Positions 23,522 to 36,400 of a stretch of DNA of 64,000 nucleotides are shown piece by piece (within the stretch, counting starts at the first letter, position 1; each line of letters opens with the position of its first letter). The position numbers were made by a program, and so were the translations under genes. The notes beneath the pieces are model-generated. The model was not told where the DNA came from. It searched no databases and was given only the letters and a program-made list of their open reading frames with translations. Source of the DNA: Isoetes taiwanensis (lineage: Eukaryota > Streptophyta > Lycopodiopsida > Isoetales > Isoetaceae); assembly GCA_021234155.1 (NCBI GenBank), contig JAJEKV010000011.1:14297255-14361254 (forward strand), written 5' to 3'.

Positions 23522-23700
23522 ATACAAGAAACTTATCGCGGTGGCCAAGGCCGCCGCGAACGTTTCTCTTCCCCAACTCGTCTATATATGCTAGAACATG
23601 CAGAACTTGAACTTGCATTTTGTTGCCTTGTGTTCAGTGCTCGCACGATAGAAGAATATTGACCATAACGACTCGTTACGAAAGATGTTTTGCATTGAAT
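23522..23700 (-). repeat. GC-palindrome repeat family, copy 2
   Basis: ATACAAGAAACTTAT, then the palindrome 23,537-23,558 (CGCGGTGGCC/GGCCGCCGCG), then GAACGTTTCTCTTCCCCAAC. Similarity to copy 1 continues to about 23,650, through GAACATGCAG and a decayed version of its tRNA-like B-box segment. Confidence 0.65.
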
Positions 23701-26700
23701 CAAAAGAATCTAAGTTCCGAACATACAAAAATTGAACTGTGTTTGAGCATGGGGAATTCTAACCTCCGTAGTTGCCAATATGTCTATGCAAAATGGTTAT
23801 TCAAATGCATATGAAAAAAACATGAACCCATCAACCCAATAGCTTTCCATATGGTAAGAACAAATTTATGATATGCATCATGGAGATGCCCTTCTAATGC
23901 TCCTTATTTTAGAGAAGAGATCCGGCTATGGTTGTTTTTTTCTTTGCAACATGATAATCTGAAGCTAGTAATTTGCCAAAAGGAACCAAAACAATTGATG
24001 CCTGATTAGCTCTGCTGGATCATAAATATGCAATGGAGGCCGAATCCATTGCATTGCCCTGCGATCTAGCTCTAGCATATTTGCTTTTGTTTCTTTGTTC
24101 AAAAATGCATGCGCGGAGGAAAATTTTGGGTAGCATGCAGTGCGTTTGTGCAGGCAAGCTTGTTGTAGAAGGGTCTGCCTTAATCCAACAAAAACTTTAG
24201 CCACAGGCATTGTCGATGTCTGTAAATGTTATGGGTAGTTAACACGAATGTACTTGAATGTGGTTAAACAGATGTGTGAAAATGTTGCAAAGGTTTGCAC
24301 GGGAACTAGTTGGTTTCTATAATTTTCGTTGCTTTCAATAGAAAAACCACCTGCAACCTGTATTACATAGTGCATCATGACATAGTGCTAGAGTAATTAC
24401 ATCAAAATTTTCTTGTCCAAGTACAAATACATAAGTGATAACAGAGTCATAAGGAAAAAAATGCCTATTTTCCTCAGTTTTAACCAGCTTTTGTCATACT
24501 TTTTCCTCTCTTTTAGCTCTTATCCATGCATAAGTTTCTTAGACTCTTCATTTCTACTTCAATTAACCTTCCAATGGTGTTTTGTAATCAAAGAAGTTAC
24601 CAGAATTACATATGCAAAGGGTTATGCCTAGTTAGTAGAAATTATAATAGCAATCTGGGACAGACCATGGATTCTCATCCTGCCTAACTATCTAACGCTT
24701 CGGAGCTGCAATCATAGAACATTTGTGGTTGCTGCCACCCTTTTGTTCAGAATACTACTTTCATCAAGAGTACCAATACATTGTTTCCCAAATGCATTCC
24801 ATTTTAGCAAAGTGATAATCAAGTGTGGTCTTCAAAGAGAAAGAGAGACTGAAAATAAGACTAACACAAGAACGTTTTTGCCAGGCAGTTTAATTAAATT
24901 TATTCCATCTGAAGCATAAAAATGTTTTGTCCTATTATTCCTTAGCTGTATTATACCATAACATTTTGTCTCAAATGCACTAGCTTTGCCCTGTAGATTT
25001 AATAAAACTTTTCTTATGCACTAGCAGTGGTGCCCTGCAGCCTTAATAGAACTTTTTGTTTCTTCTTTTCCTGTTCTATAATACCATAAAGGCAGGTATA
25101 ATGAAGAATAGAAACAAGAAGCATACGGACTTCGAGTGCAATAGTCTCAACAATTTGCATGCTCCTTGAATCCATGGCAACTTCATCCAAAAAAGAAATT
25201 GATTCAGTTTCATAGAATTTCAACAACTGAAATTCAACAGATCAAAAGCATCCTTAGCAGTTCCACTATACCAGCTTCAAACCAAGACTCATGCAGCACT
25301 CTGTCTTTAAATGCTGCATGCACAAACCAACATAATACCTATCAGCATAATGTTCTTGATGTTACAAAGCTTAGGAGCTTCGCCAGGACAGAGTTTCCAC
25401 TGCAGAGATCTCGCCTGAGCTTCTCCAGAACCGGGCTTTCTTGCTGTTAAATCTCGCTTTTCCTTTCTTTAGTTCAGTTGCTTGAATCCGTCTCAAGCCA
25501 AGTATATATCTTCGAAGATTTTCAACTGGTTTTGGGTCCTAAAAAGGAAAGATCAGTCGATTTAAACTGTAAACTGCTCTCAGACAGATGAGGCACACAA
25601 GATTGCTTATACAACTCTTTAAAACGCGGCTATTGGGACGAGGAAAGCTATCCAGATTATGGCTATGGCTGGCATAGCATTCAAATGCATGAGCTGTTTC
25701 TTAAGATAAAGCATATGGGCAACTGCTTTTGCCCTTACTACATTAACTCCGGCCATGGAAAGGCACCGCCGAAAGTGAGGTCCCACCTGGAAGCGATTGC
25801 CATAGCCATAGCCATGAGGAGGTACTCTTAGTCTCCGTCTGCAAATTTCTGCCTCAGGGTGCCCTTCAACGGATTTACCGGAATACTAAGCTTAGAAGTG
25901 TATCTGCTTCAAGAATGGCTTAGAGCCCATTCCTGAGCCTGCTTTGAAGAAGCCCAAGGTCGAAATAGTTGAGAATACGGTGCCTCTGCAAGGTGTTTAT
26001 ATTGATTTAGTCACTCCTAAGTCAGAAATCAAATCCCCTGCTTTTGCCACTTTTTGGAGAGCGTAGAGCTGCCATTGCAACTTGAACCCAAAGGAAAAAA
26101 AAACTCAAAAGACTACCTGAACAACGAGAGCAGGGGATTTGTTGAGAATCCTGCTGCTGTTTCCTGCTGCTGTTGAGAATCCACGGCTGCCCCATCTGTC
26201 TCAGCCAGTTTGTTTTTCTCAAAGTTCCACGTTTCTTAACTTCTCGTCACCGTATTGAGAATCCCGCTGCTGCACTACCAGCGCCCGCATTTCTGCCTGC
26301 TTGCTTGCCGCTCCAGCTGCTGTCTTAAGAAGAGGGCCTAAACTGTATTGAGGTCCAATGACGTGGGCTTGGATCATTATGCAATATTGATTTTTATAAC
26401 GTAATCGTAACCTTTTTATAACCTTTTGCCCCATACCACGTGTCAGCAGCAGCAGCAGCGCTCTTCAAATAAATAGCTCTCAAACAAATATTTTCAAACA
26501 AAAAATGACACTCGATTATATATGAGTGATATCACCACCATTTGAGTTTTTACTTGTTTCTTGTGTTTAATGGGGCCACTTCAAACCTACTTATATGTTG
26601 TGGTGATATTCAAACCTTAGAGAATTTGATAGTTTTTGCACGTGGTCAAAATTGCAACCATTGGTTTTCTTAGAATAAATCCCTTCTAGAAAGGCAACAC

Positions 26701-27205
26701 ATGCTTTAGAAATTCCCATGCTTTAGAAACCATCTAATATACTCCAATCTTACAGGAAACACAAATCGCCTCTGTTGTCAAATGGACACAGAAAATTGGC
26801 CTGTGAGAACATAAAAAACATAAAGAAAAAGAAAAAAAATACAGAGGTTGATTCAGGGGACATTGAAAATGACTCTGAGCAGGATGCACAGGAGTTTCGA
26901 ATAGCGATGATGTGCAACAAATCTGGGCAAGATAATTTGGACAACTTCACCACAATCTTTGATGAAGTCGAGGTCCTGATATCCTTATCCTCAAAAGCAT
27001 TAAATGGTGGCAGAAGGCTGGCCATGCCAGCAGAATTTAATTAGAGAATATTACAATTTTGAGAATTTTGAGCTAAGCCAACTAGGTTAAGCTCAATAAT
27101 CTTCAACATTATTATTAGCTTCTTTTGCCACCAATTCTTGCAAGTGGAGCTCTACACTATTATGAATTATCACTTTTGATGGCTTGTTCTTTACTGCCTA
27201 GCCAT
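23701..27205. other. Non-coding stretch
   Basis: No recognisable gene. An 89-codon lysine/aspartate-rich frame at 26,775-27,044 shows no domain. GCCATAGCCATAGCC-type phrases occur at about 25,655-25,830, as in several other places in the window. Confidence 0.4.
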
Positions 27206-27208
27206 AGT

Positions 27209-28185
27209 CTATTGTTTTAGATGCTGATAACGAGGCGAGTCGTTGGGATTTGGTCTCCACTTCTTATTCCAGCATTCCCTATACTGCAATGCATATGAAG
27301 TGCTCTTCCTCACAACCGGCTTCCACCAAGACACATGCGTCTCTTCGTAATAAGGAAGATTTGGGTCATGTATGGGATCCTCTTCAGCATAGGCCAACCA
27401 TGTAGAGTAGTTGTCAGCTGGTCTGATGAGCAAGAGCATTCTTTTTCCAACATCCTAATATGGGTCAAATACCTCAATTGGATTACGTGGTTGACCAGAA
27501 TAGGGCCCTTTGTAATGTGGGGGTACAACGTACTCATCTGCCAATCAGGTTCTTCCATTGCTAGTTGTCTGGTTTGGGGCCAGAGACCTTGAAGTTCAAC
27601 ACTTCCTGGTTGAACATCTCCTATCACAGACATCAGAGCAGACCAATAGTCAATGACCTTATTTATATATTTATTGCACCATGAATTGTTAGCAGCTCTT
27701 GAGATAACTACCCAACGCATCATGTATTTAGCTATAGATGATATCAATGCACCCATATCCTTCAAGCTCCCATACAGTTGCACGGCCTTAAGTGATCCTC
27801 CCAAAATCATAGGAAAACTGTAATCATCTTCCTTCCACATCCTAATGCCTTTCTTGGGGAGCCACTCTTGATGCCTTTGCCTCATCTTGTGGTACATAAG
27901 TAGCCAACCATCCTTCATGCAGAACTTGAAGAGGAGAGGTTCTAAATAACCATATAAACGGTCCTCCTTGTCAGGGATATGGCCTTTCATGAATTCCTTC
28001 CAATTAGGTACCTCGGTTACAAGGTTGCAGGAGTTTTAGTACTACACTCTTGAAAAGCTCTGGGATTGTCAATGCATCTGATCTCCTCATGAGAGTCGAG
28101 TAATTTTCAAATAGAGCATCTGAGTCATCAATGAACCATCATAAACCCTAGCTGCATCTGATCAAAAACACCCAACCAAACAGAA
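27209..28185 (-). pseudogene. Decayed protein remnant of unknown family
   Basis: Minus-strand frames are protein-like over about 970 bases. A first part reads DSDALFENYSTLMRRSDALTI (28,140-28,010, then a frame break). The longest frame, 226 codons at 27,310-27,990, is rich in W and Y. A final part continues in another frame (27,209-27,439) with WWKPVVRKSTSYALQYRECWN and WRPNPNDSPRYQ. The overlap of the last two frames near 27,430 indicates an indel. The composition suggests a plant transposon-associated or plant-mobile-domain-like protein, but I do not recognise it with confidence. It is not a functional gene as it stands. Confidence 0.45.
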
Positions 28186-28487
28186 TAGGCCAATATTCAC
28201 GCCAGTTATTTCCAATAATTGTGCTAAGTGCAATGTTACCTAGGCAGGCGTGAAAGCTTGCGGCATCAATTTGGTGCTAGAGAAAAGACTAAAAGGAGAG
28301 ATCCAAAAGTTGGAAGCAGAAGAGCAGGTATCTCTACCAACAAAAAGAGTAGTGCAGAGCATCACCAACCTATCATCAATCTTCATCAATGGAGAAGCAT
28401 ATTTGTTGATCAACGACATCAAGAAGCTTCTGGAGTGAAAAGCTCCTGGCTACCACAACGAGCTCGCATTAGCAAAGAACTTTAGGG

Positions 28488-28926
28488 TGTGATGACCATA
28501 TGGGAGTAATAATACAAAGATGATCGTCACAAGAATACAAATTGGTAGTTGAATGAGGCCAGATTTGAGCCTGCAACTCTCTAGTTGCAAACCACATACT
28601 TTCGCCAACCGAACAACCTATTTACCTTACGTATATTATCTTGCACCTCATATGCATATGATTTCCAGGAGGTTCTGGGACATTTCAGAACAGGCGCATG
28701 TGCAACACTTGGCAAAATCTCATTTATTAGAGTGGTGCAATCTTAACCATTGGTTAGGTATATATAGAGGAGTCTCATTCTTAACTAACTATTCTAGTTC
28801 AATGCCAGTCCTGAGTGTTTTAGCTCAAGTCCTTGTATTCTTCTAAGTCATATCAAGTATTTCCAACATTCCAACATATGTTTCGTGTATTTCTTGCATA
28901 TATCCTCTTGTTTTCACGTAGGTTCA
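28488..28926 (+). repeat. LTR-like sequence, copy 1
   Basis: Starts TGTGATGACCATA and ends CACGTAGGTTCA, giving TG...CA ends. A TATA-type motif (TATATATAGAGGAGTCTCATT) lies in the 3' half at about 28,760. It aligns along its length with 38,194-38,768. No 5-bp target duplication was seen, and what follows is not an obvious primer-binding site, so it could be a 5' LTR or a solo LTR. Confidence 0.7.
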
Positions 28927-29740
28927 TGATAATTTGAACCCGGATTCTTATTCGGTTCTAACCAGTCAGAGAATTTTCTTCTATCGTGGTGGAGAATTAA
29001 TTGGCGAGTATTAAGCAAGATGTAGAGAAGGTTGTAGTACGTTGTATCAACACTATCCTAAGTTGAAGAGGGATGTTGAGCGGCATGATGAGGGCCAACT
29101 ATCAGCTTCACTTCTAGTTCAAGATTTTATCCTAGTTCCAGACCTAGATTCAGTTCCAGCTCCAGTTCTTGATCCAATTAGAGTTCCTGAACTTTTTGAT
29201 GTTGCAGAGTCCTCATCCTCTATTGCTTGTTCAATCTTGGATTCAAACTTGAGCTTGAATTCTACCTTCAATATGCCTTTATGTCATTATGCTCCTTCAA
29301 TTTTAGATCTGTTCCTGATTTAATTCTCTGTCTCGATCCTGAGGTAGCATCTACATCTGTTCATATTCTTACTTCAGTTCATATTTTAGTTTCTACCCTT
29401 GGTCTTGTTCCTCCTCTAGTTCTTGAGTATGCTCATGTTTCTGTTCCTATTTGTAATAGATCTTGGCTGAACCATGGCAACAAACCACATCGCATCTATT
29501 GCCTCTACCTCGAAATCCCTGATTCTCCCGTGATGCTACAGAGTGATGTGGAATTTTCCATACTCCCACAATCATTTAGATAGTGTGGCAGATTTTTGTA
29601 AGAGAAGGAAGAAGCATGTGAGATTTTGTGAGAGAAGAAAAATAGTGCAGAGGCAAATATAGAGGCAAATATGGATGAAGAAAAGAAAAATATACGTGAG
29701 AATGCGGCAGTGGAAAAAGAATTAAAAAAAAAAGCAAAAA
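28927..29740 (+). mobile_element. Possible internal region of the LTR element
   Basis: Follows LTR copy 1. Contains an open frame (29,042-29,323) with a repeating LDxVPAPVLDP-like composition and an overlapping one (29,227-29,583), neither with a recognisable gag or pol motif. It may be non-autonomous internal sequence or unrelated DNA. Confidence 0.25.
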
Positions 29741-30365
29741 CAAGAGAATGAGAATGAGAATGATATTTTATCGTCCACTGAGGCCAATCGGCCTATGGGA
29801 CCCATAAAGAGCGCAGCAAACTTATTACTGTCCGGGTTAAAAAACCCCCGCCAGGTTTTCGAGGGAAAAACCATGGCAGTAATAAGAATGCTGTCAAACT
29901 GTACAAGTATACATCAATGTATATATACATGTCAAGTGTGTGACCGAGGACATAGCTGATCTCGCATGTCCATAACCTCCTGAAGGTATGATCCCAGCAC
30001 CCGTACGGATGCTGTGCTCAATGTCACATGTAAACGGCTGGCCAGGCCTGACCAACTCAGCATAGCGCGTCCGAATTTGATCATATGCTGGGCAACTTTG
30101 AAGGGTATGAGATTCATCCTCAATGACTCCTATTTGGCAGCATTGACAGAGCCTGTCCTGGCGTGGCTCACCAATCCATCTGCCCGTCTCAATTCGAAGA
30201 TGATGTGCCCCTGTGCGAATGGAGGCAATGAGTCTGCGCCTTTTCATGGGCAAGTGGGTACGCAGGTAGCATTGCGGACCTCGTTCCAATGTGGGATGAG
30301 AGAAATGTGGAAATAGAAATAGGAGATATGGATGAAAATATGATGCATCATGTTTATTCAATAGG
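29741..30365 (-). mobile_element. LINE ORF2 C-terminus with 3' UTR and (TCATTC)n tail
   Basis: The minus-strand frame 30,361-29,894 encodes RRRLIASIRTGAHHLRIETGRW, then a cysteine-rich C-x2-C block with EDESHTLQSCPAYDQIRTRYAEL. This is the zinc-binding C-terminal region found after the reverse transcriptase in several LINE clades. It is followed by a trailer with ACTGTCCGGG- and CCAATCGGCC-type segments and a GAATGA tail (29,743-29,764 on plus). The reverse transcriptase itself is absent, so this is a 5'-truncated copy. Its trailer identifies the shorter fragments at 18.7 and 59.1 kb as the same family. Confidence 0.8.
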
Positions 30366-31373
30366 GAAATACATTAAACTCTACTAGAGAGTGTTTACCC
30401 AGGTCATCATCATGGAGGAAGAGGCTCTCACCACCCTTCCCTGGGCCTGCCACTACCCAGTCTCCATGGGACTTCCATGAGCCAAAGATGAGGAGAACAA
30501 GTCTCCTCAAGATATTTATAATTTTTTTCACAAATCTTGGTCGTCCACGTGTCTTGATCCGGGCCCTTCTTTTTGACACCTCATCGATCTCCCCAATTTT
30601 ATCTTCTTCTCCCTTTAACAAATTTGGTCTTTTTCTATTACAATAAGTACAATTTGATTAAGGACATTAAATTGTAACAACAAACACAAATACATCTAGG
30701 CCCTTGATCTTCTCTCTCCCTTTAGACCTTTAGAGTGCAATTCTTCTATGTTGGCGGGGATTTGCCAAAAATCTGGTCAACATCCTTCGGCCACCAACTT
30801 CAAAACTTTTCATATTTTAAGTACAATGGGTTAGTTTTTTTTTGGCACAAAGAAGAGCTAACTGGGGGTTTTACGGGTCCCACCAAACCTATTAAGAAAA
30901 TGAGGGTTTTAGCGGACCCTCCAAATCTATTTGAAAAAGATAATATTTTGGAGTTTTTAAGGTGTACTCCAACACCAAAATGTAACTTATGTGCCATGCG
31001 AAAGAATTAGAAAAGCAATGATAAGTTTGGCCTTGGGGTAGGGCTTAAACGTGATGGGGCAATGTTCATAGAAAATATTGGGGCATGATCATAAGGGATA
31101 AATACACCCAAACAAAAAATATGTGTTTCAAAAAAAAAAAAAAAAAGGTGTTTCAAAAGTGCAAAATAAGCAATGTTGGGCAAAATAAAGTATAAGGCTC
31201 AATATGCATGAAGATAAAGATGTGGAGGCAAAAAGACAAGTGGTTAAAATGGTTAATGGCATTAAACATAGAAAGTGGGTGGATAGGCCATAAATACAAC
31301 GACATAGGAATAAGAAGTGGCAAAAATCAACGTGGGAAAATGGAAGATAAGGGAAAAATAAAAAAAGTGGACG

Positions 31374-31664
31374 TGACTCACTGGGTATATTGGTTAAGGT
31401 AGTCTTATTAGGACATTGAGTTATTTTGGTAGAGGTTGGAGCCTCTATATGTCATATTCTAAAATCTTAAGCAAAGTCGTATAGAGTTTCGTCATTCCCT
31501 CAAATCCTTAGGTGAACTCGTATTTCATATTTCAAAATCATAAGCGTCTCCAATCATAAATAGCAAAATGAAAGGTGCCCAGAAGCCCCAACATTCGATC
31601 TGGGCCGTAAGATAGACAGATCTGACGATTGTGGTAGTTCAAGGTGCACCTCATTTAGAATATG
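31374..31664 (+). repeat. SINE-like repeat, copy 1
   Basis: Shares about 290 bases with 31,803-32,105. The head contains a GGTTAAGG...GGACATTGAG...GTAGAGGTTGGAGCCTC region (a mutated B box). The body includes TTTCAAAATCATAAGCGTCTCC and CCCAGAAGCCCC, CGATCTGGGC and GGTGCACCTCATTTAGAATATG. It is linked to copy 2 by about 140 bases that recur at 41,459-41,585. Confidence 0.75.
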
Positions 31665-31802
31665 TAGCACAATAATGGGGGTTCTAGGGGATTTGATATG
31701 GATGTAAAAATGACAATTCTTGAAAACATAGACCATATATCCCTAAAACAATTGAATGAATTGTTATAAGAAAAACATAGATTCATGATAGAAAATATAT
31801 CA

Positions 31803-32105
31803 CATTGGCTTACTAGGTATATTAGTTAAAGTAGTCTTATTAGGACATTGAGTTATTTTGGTAGAGGTTCGTGCCTCCGTATTCTATATTCTAAAGTCTT
31901 AGACAAAGCCGTATAGAGTTTCGACATTCCCTCAAAATCTTAGGCGGACTCGTATTTTATATTTCAAAATCATAGATGTCTCCAATCATAAATGACCATA
32001 AGCGAAACGAAAGGTGCCCAGAAGCCCCGACATTCGATCTGGGCTGTAGGATAGACAGATCTGACGGCTGTGGTAGTCCAGGGTGCACTTCATTTAGAAT
32101 ATGTG
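31803..32105 (+). repeat. SINE-like repeat, copy 2, with intact pol III boxes
   Basis: TGGCTTACTAG at 31,806-31,816 matches the A-box consensus TRGYNNANNNG exactly. GGTTCGTGCCT at 31,866-31,876 is close to the B box GGTTCGANNCC. The spacing of 49 bases is within the tRNA range. The non-tRNA body is the same as in copies 1 and 3. No poly(A) or simple-repeat tail and no target duplication were identified. Confidence 0.75.
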
Positions 32106-32391
32106 GAATATGGGGTGCACTCCTATTCCACCCACAATATTTAACTCAACTCATATGCTGTCTTCCTTAACCCTCCTCAAGTCCAACATATTGGGACATC
32201 TTTGGCTAATGGTCTTAAGGTTTTTACCTTGCTAGTAGAGCAATACCTAGTTGGGACCTTACCTCTATGTCTCTGTTAAGAACCTCGGGTTCTTTATGAT
32301 GCACTTACCAATTCCTTGGACTAGAGTGGAAGCCCAACTTCTACCATAGTTTGCGCCTAGTCTAACTAAGTACATGATCCTGGGTAAAAGC

Positions 32392-32703
32392 ATGTTAGGG
32401 TGTACCACTTTTGGAACCAGCAAAAGTACATACACTAGGTACTTCAGAACTGGGTACTTTCTCATTTTTATTTTCATTAAAACTAGTACAAAAGTTCAAA
32501 AATTAAAGTTAAGGACGCATTAATATTCAAAGTTAAGATAAAGATAATGCTACTGGAAACCAAAATATATATAAAAGTTCTAAAATGTACCTTTTATTGA
32601 GATATTACACAGGTACCCAGTACCCAGTCCTGGGTACCTTTTTAGGTACTTTTTTGGTCACTAAATAATACTTTTTAAGGGACACCCTAACATGCTTTTA
32701 CCC
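32392..32703. mobile_element. MITE, 312 bases
   Basis: Terminal inverted repeats GGGTAAAAGCATGTTAGGG (left, 32,392) and its inverse CCCTAACATGCTTTTACCC (right, ending at 32,703), about 25 bases with one mismatch. Flanked by TCCT on both sides (32,388-32,391; 32,704-32,707), a probable target duplication. The AT-rich interior holds several GTACC/GGTAC motifs and no gene. The superfamily is unclear from a 4-bp duplication. Confidence 0.75.
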
Positions 32704-33403
32704 TCCTAGACATGTGAATTCCCTAACTAGTGTGAATTCAATAACATGCTATAGAAGGCCAGTTGCTATAGTTAATACAATGGTAACAATAATAGACCCA
32801 CCCAGATCTAATTAGAAGCAAGCTTCTAACAACCCTACCACCTCATCTCTAGTCTTTCATGAGAGATGTTATTAGTCCTATTGCAAGATCAACTCCAGGT
32901 TAATTCTTGCATTTCTTAATCAAAGGCAATTGCTGACGTGGGAAGAGTTTAGAGCTAAGTTCCTTCTTTTAAGGTGGGATCGAGCTATTTGGCAGAAGGT
33001 GTCTTCAATTCTTCCTCTAGTAGCACAAGTGGATGACCCCCAGCCTTGGGTAGTTCACGAGCATGTCAAAGCTGATAAGTGGTCTTGCTTGCTGCGGACG
33101 TCTTGCCTCCTTCGTCCAAGTGGCCTTCGGTCATTCCTAGGGATCGGCAGAAAGCAGTATGGAAATGGGTATGGGATAAACTACTCCATCCTAAAGTATC
33201 TGTTTTATGGTGGCAAGTCATTCGTCGTTGTCTGCGCGTTAATATTCTGGTGCACAGATTTCGTCCAGAGGTATCTACACTTTGTCCCTTATGTGCACAG
33301 AGGGACGAAACAATTGAGCATTGCTTCTTCCTATGTAGACATGTCAGACATGCTTGGTTGTGGCTTCAAGGCCTCTTTTGTTGCAATTTGAATAGCCAGC
33401 AGG

Positions 33404-36400
33404 CACAAGGCCCCCAAAAATTAATTGTTATCAGTTTTTCACAACAATTTTTGCATAAAACCACTATAGTAAAGTAATATTATTTTGTGGGTTAATATGT
33501 TGATTAACAATGAATAGTTATATAAGGTGGTTCATACTTATGATTTATTGTCCTAGTTTCTTATAACAATTCACCATCATGGTTTAATGGAAGCTAGTCT
33601 TTACTACTTGTTTTTAATAGCGCTTTATTGCCATGTTTTAAACATGTGGTCTAACTGTCTAATAGTGATGATTTCTACATTACTTGTTTGTGCAACTCAA
33701 TGAGGTTGTCTAATGGAGTTGTCCTCAGCTTCTTGTATGAGCCAATGTTGTTCCTTACAACAAAATATCCCATTTTTTTTCTCAAAAACTATAATGGTTC
33801 CTTCATCAAGATAGCCAAGGCTTGCAACTTTAACCTATTTAATGATAAGGACAAATCAATGGCATTTTGGATGATGCAACTGGTATTAGTTTCATAAACA
33901 TAACAATACATGCACACCTTAGAAACCATTTCCATTTAAAGACGTATGGGCCAATGTTTTTCCATGAACTTGTTACATGTTTTTTTTATCATATTCTTGA
34001 TGTTTATATTGTGTAATTGATCTTGCTTTATATAACAACTTAAGAATGGTTCCTTATACAAACCATTAAGGAATATTTACAAACATATATATAGCCATAA
34101 ACTAGCAAGAATTAGGATCTATTTGCACTATTGTGATGTCTAATAAGCTGTATATGGACTTGAATATAAGCATATAGTAGCATACACCACAAGAGCCAGG
34201 GATTTGAACCCTAGTATTTCCATTTGGTCCACCCAAATGACAAAAACTTTGAAACTTCTAAAAAATTATTGTTAATTCATTATAGAAACTTCTGTTAATT
34301 TAAAAAACATCACTGGACAAGAATATCCGAGAAATCTATATATGCAAATTTTTGGAAACAAAGCCGCAGTTCAGCGTTATACACCATCTTGCTTAAATAA
34401 AGACAAGCTGCACAGATTTCTACCTTTAGATGTCTGCAAATCTCAGGAGTTTTCTAGCTTTTGTGTCGGCCTCATCACAATAAATAAATGATATAAAAAA
34501 AAAATACTCACCTCATTCATAGCAGCTTGCACAGAGGCGAGTGCAATTACTCCATAAAGAACATATCTTGATCCTCTTAAGTATCGGTTGCCAATAGATC
34601 ATGTATACCAAATCAGCAAGGATATAAATCATGCCAACCAAATCCCCCGTCGCAAGAACACAAGAATGCACATGCCACCACATAAACCTTTTAGGCAAAA
34701 GATGCAAACAGATTATGCCAAGAAAGTAAGAGATTCTAGAATTAAGGTGCAACAGAACATACCAAAAAGCAATTAACAATTTGCAAAGACTATATTCTGC
34801 CACAAGCTAATCCTTTTAAGCAAAAGTTGAAGAATAAATCATGCCAAGAAGTAAGTGATTCCAGGTGCAGCAGAACATACGAAAATGTAAAAACCATACC
34901 AAATGATATAGAAACAACAATCTTGCTGAATGTCTTATAATGCCGGTGAAGCACAAGCCAAGTATGATCAGATCAAATATTCTGCAAAATAGTTCAGAAA
35001 TTGTTGATGTTAAATCTTTGGCCCACACTGATATAATCAACTTAATGTTCTTTAACAAATATATAGCACAATTTTGCATTGCTGAGGCATGCAAAATCAA
35101 AAACATTGAACAAAATAAACATTGAACTCATGAAAACCACACCTGCATGAAGCGTCCAAGGTTGAGCGCAAAAAAACTGCAAGAAAGGCCTACATGGCAA
35201 ACGATTATGAAAGCTCTCAAGCAATCCAGAGGCCGAATCGATTGAATCTGTTCTAAAATAAAAACCATGCAAGAGATTAAAGAACTCCAACAAAAGGGCA
35301 AGGATGAAATAAATCAAAAGAAGCCAAACGATCCCATCAAAGCCTTAAAAAACCTCAATGGAAATTACAAAAGGTAACGATTCAAGGCCGGAACGCCAAC
35401 CTGAATCCACACAAAAAGGGCAAATGCAAAAAAATTATATAAAAAAGGTCGAACTTCATCAAGCGGGAAACCTAGCAATAAAAAAAACAGGGCGGGGCCC
35501 TTTGAATGTTGGCACCTCCATTAATGATGGTGCTAAACATTTTAAAATTCCAAATGCCCCCAACGTAGAATTTTGTCTAGGTGCATTCCCATCTCTCAAA
35601 AATATATAATATAAATTAAGCCACAAGGCACCTTTCCAACATGAGATATGAAAATAGAAACACTTGCACACACATGCCCTTCCCCACCCCACAAATTCAA
35701 AGCCATAAACTATACCCAAAATTCATTCCATCACGATGAAGAACAAAATACCAAACATATCAAAGGTACAAAAGACTAAAAAAAAACAAGCCTAAGAGAA
35801 CCACTTCCCAAGGCCAAATATGACATTTCTAGAAAGAATAGTAAGGTTTGCAACCTAGATGATACTTAAATGTCTGCACAAATCCACCAGGAACTTGTAA
35901 TTACTTAAATGTCTACTTAAATGATTTCAGGAAGGGTGTCGTTCTGCAATCAAATCAATTTCCTCTAGGATCTCCAGTTATTTTATTACATATTGTATAC
36001 ATGTCTACAACTTCATGGCTATCTAAAGTAAAACTTTATATCCATCAATGGCATAAATTATACAAATAATATCCAAACTTCAAAGACACCTACTACATTC
36101 CATCACCTTTACATGTACCAAATCGAGTCTTCATTGGAGACCAATAACCATGAATATGACACCAAGAGAACCTACCATGGTTAGCTTACACTTTCAATCT
36201 ATTAAACATAATGTAGAATATGGAAGAGAAATAAATATGGAATATAGAATATGGAAGAGAATATGTATATCTATTACCATGTTTATGCAATATCAAGACG
36301 TTGTGGTAGTGTTCTCCCTATAGACATTCCTTCGCATGAACATTAGCCCTTAGGGACGCCTCACATGTCAGCGGCAAAACTTGCCGGACGTCAAACCGTT

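Noticed and set aside
31120-31146. A-run as a LINE tail
   Set aside because: No LINE coding sequence or trailer precedes it.
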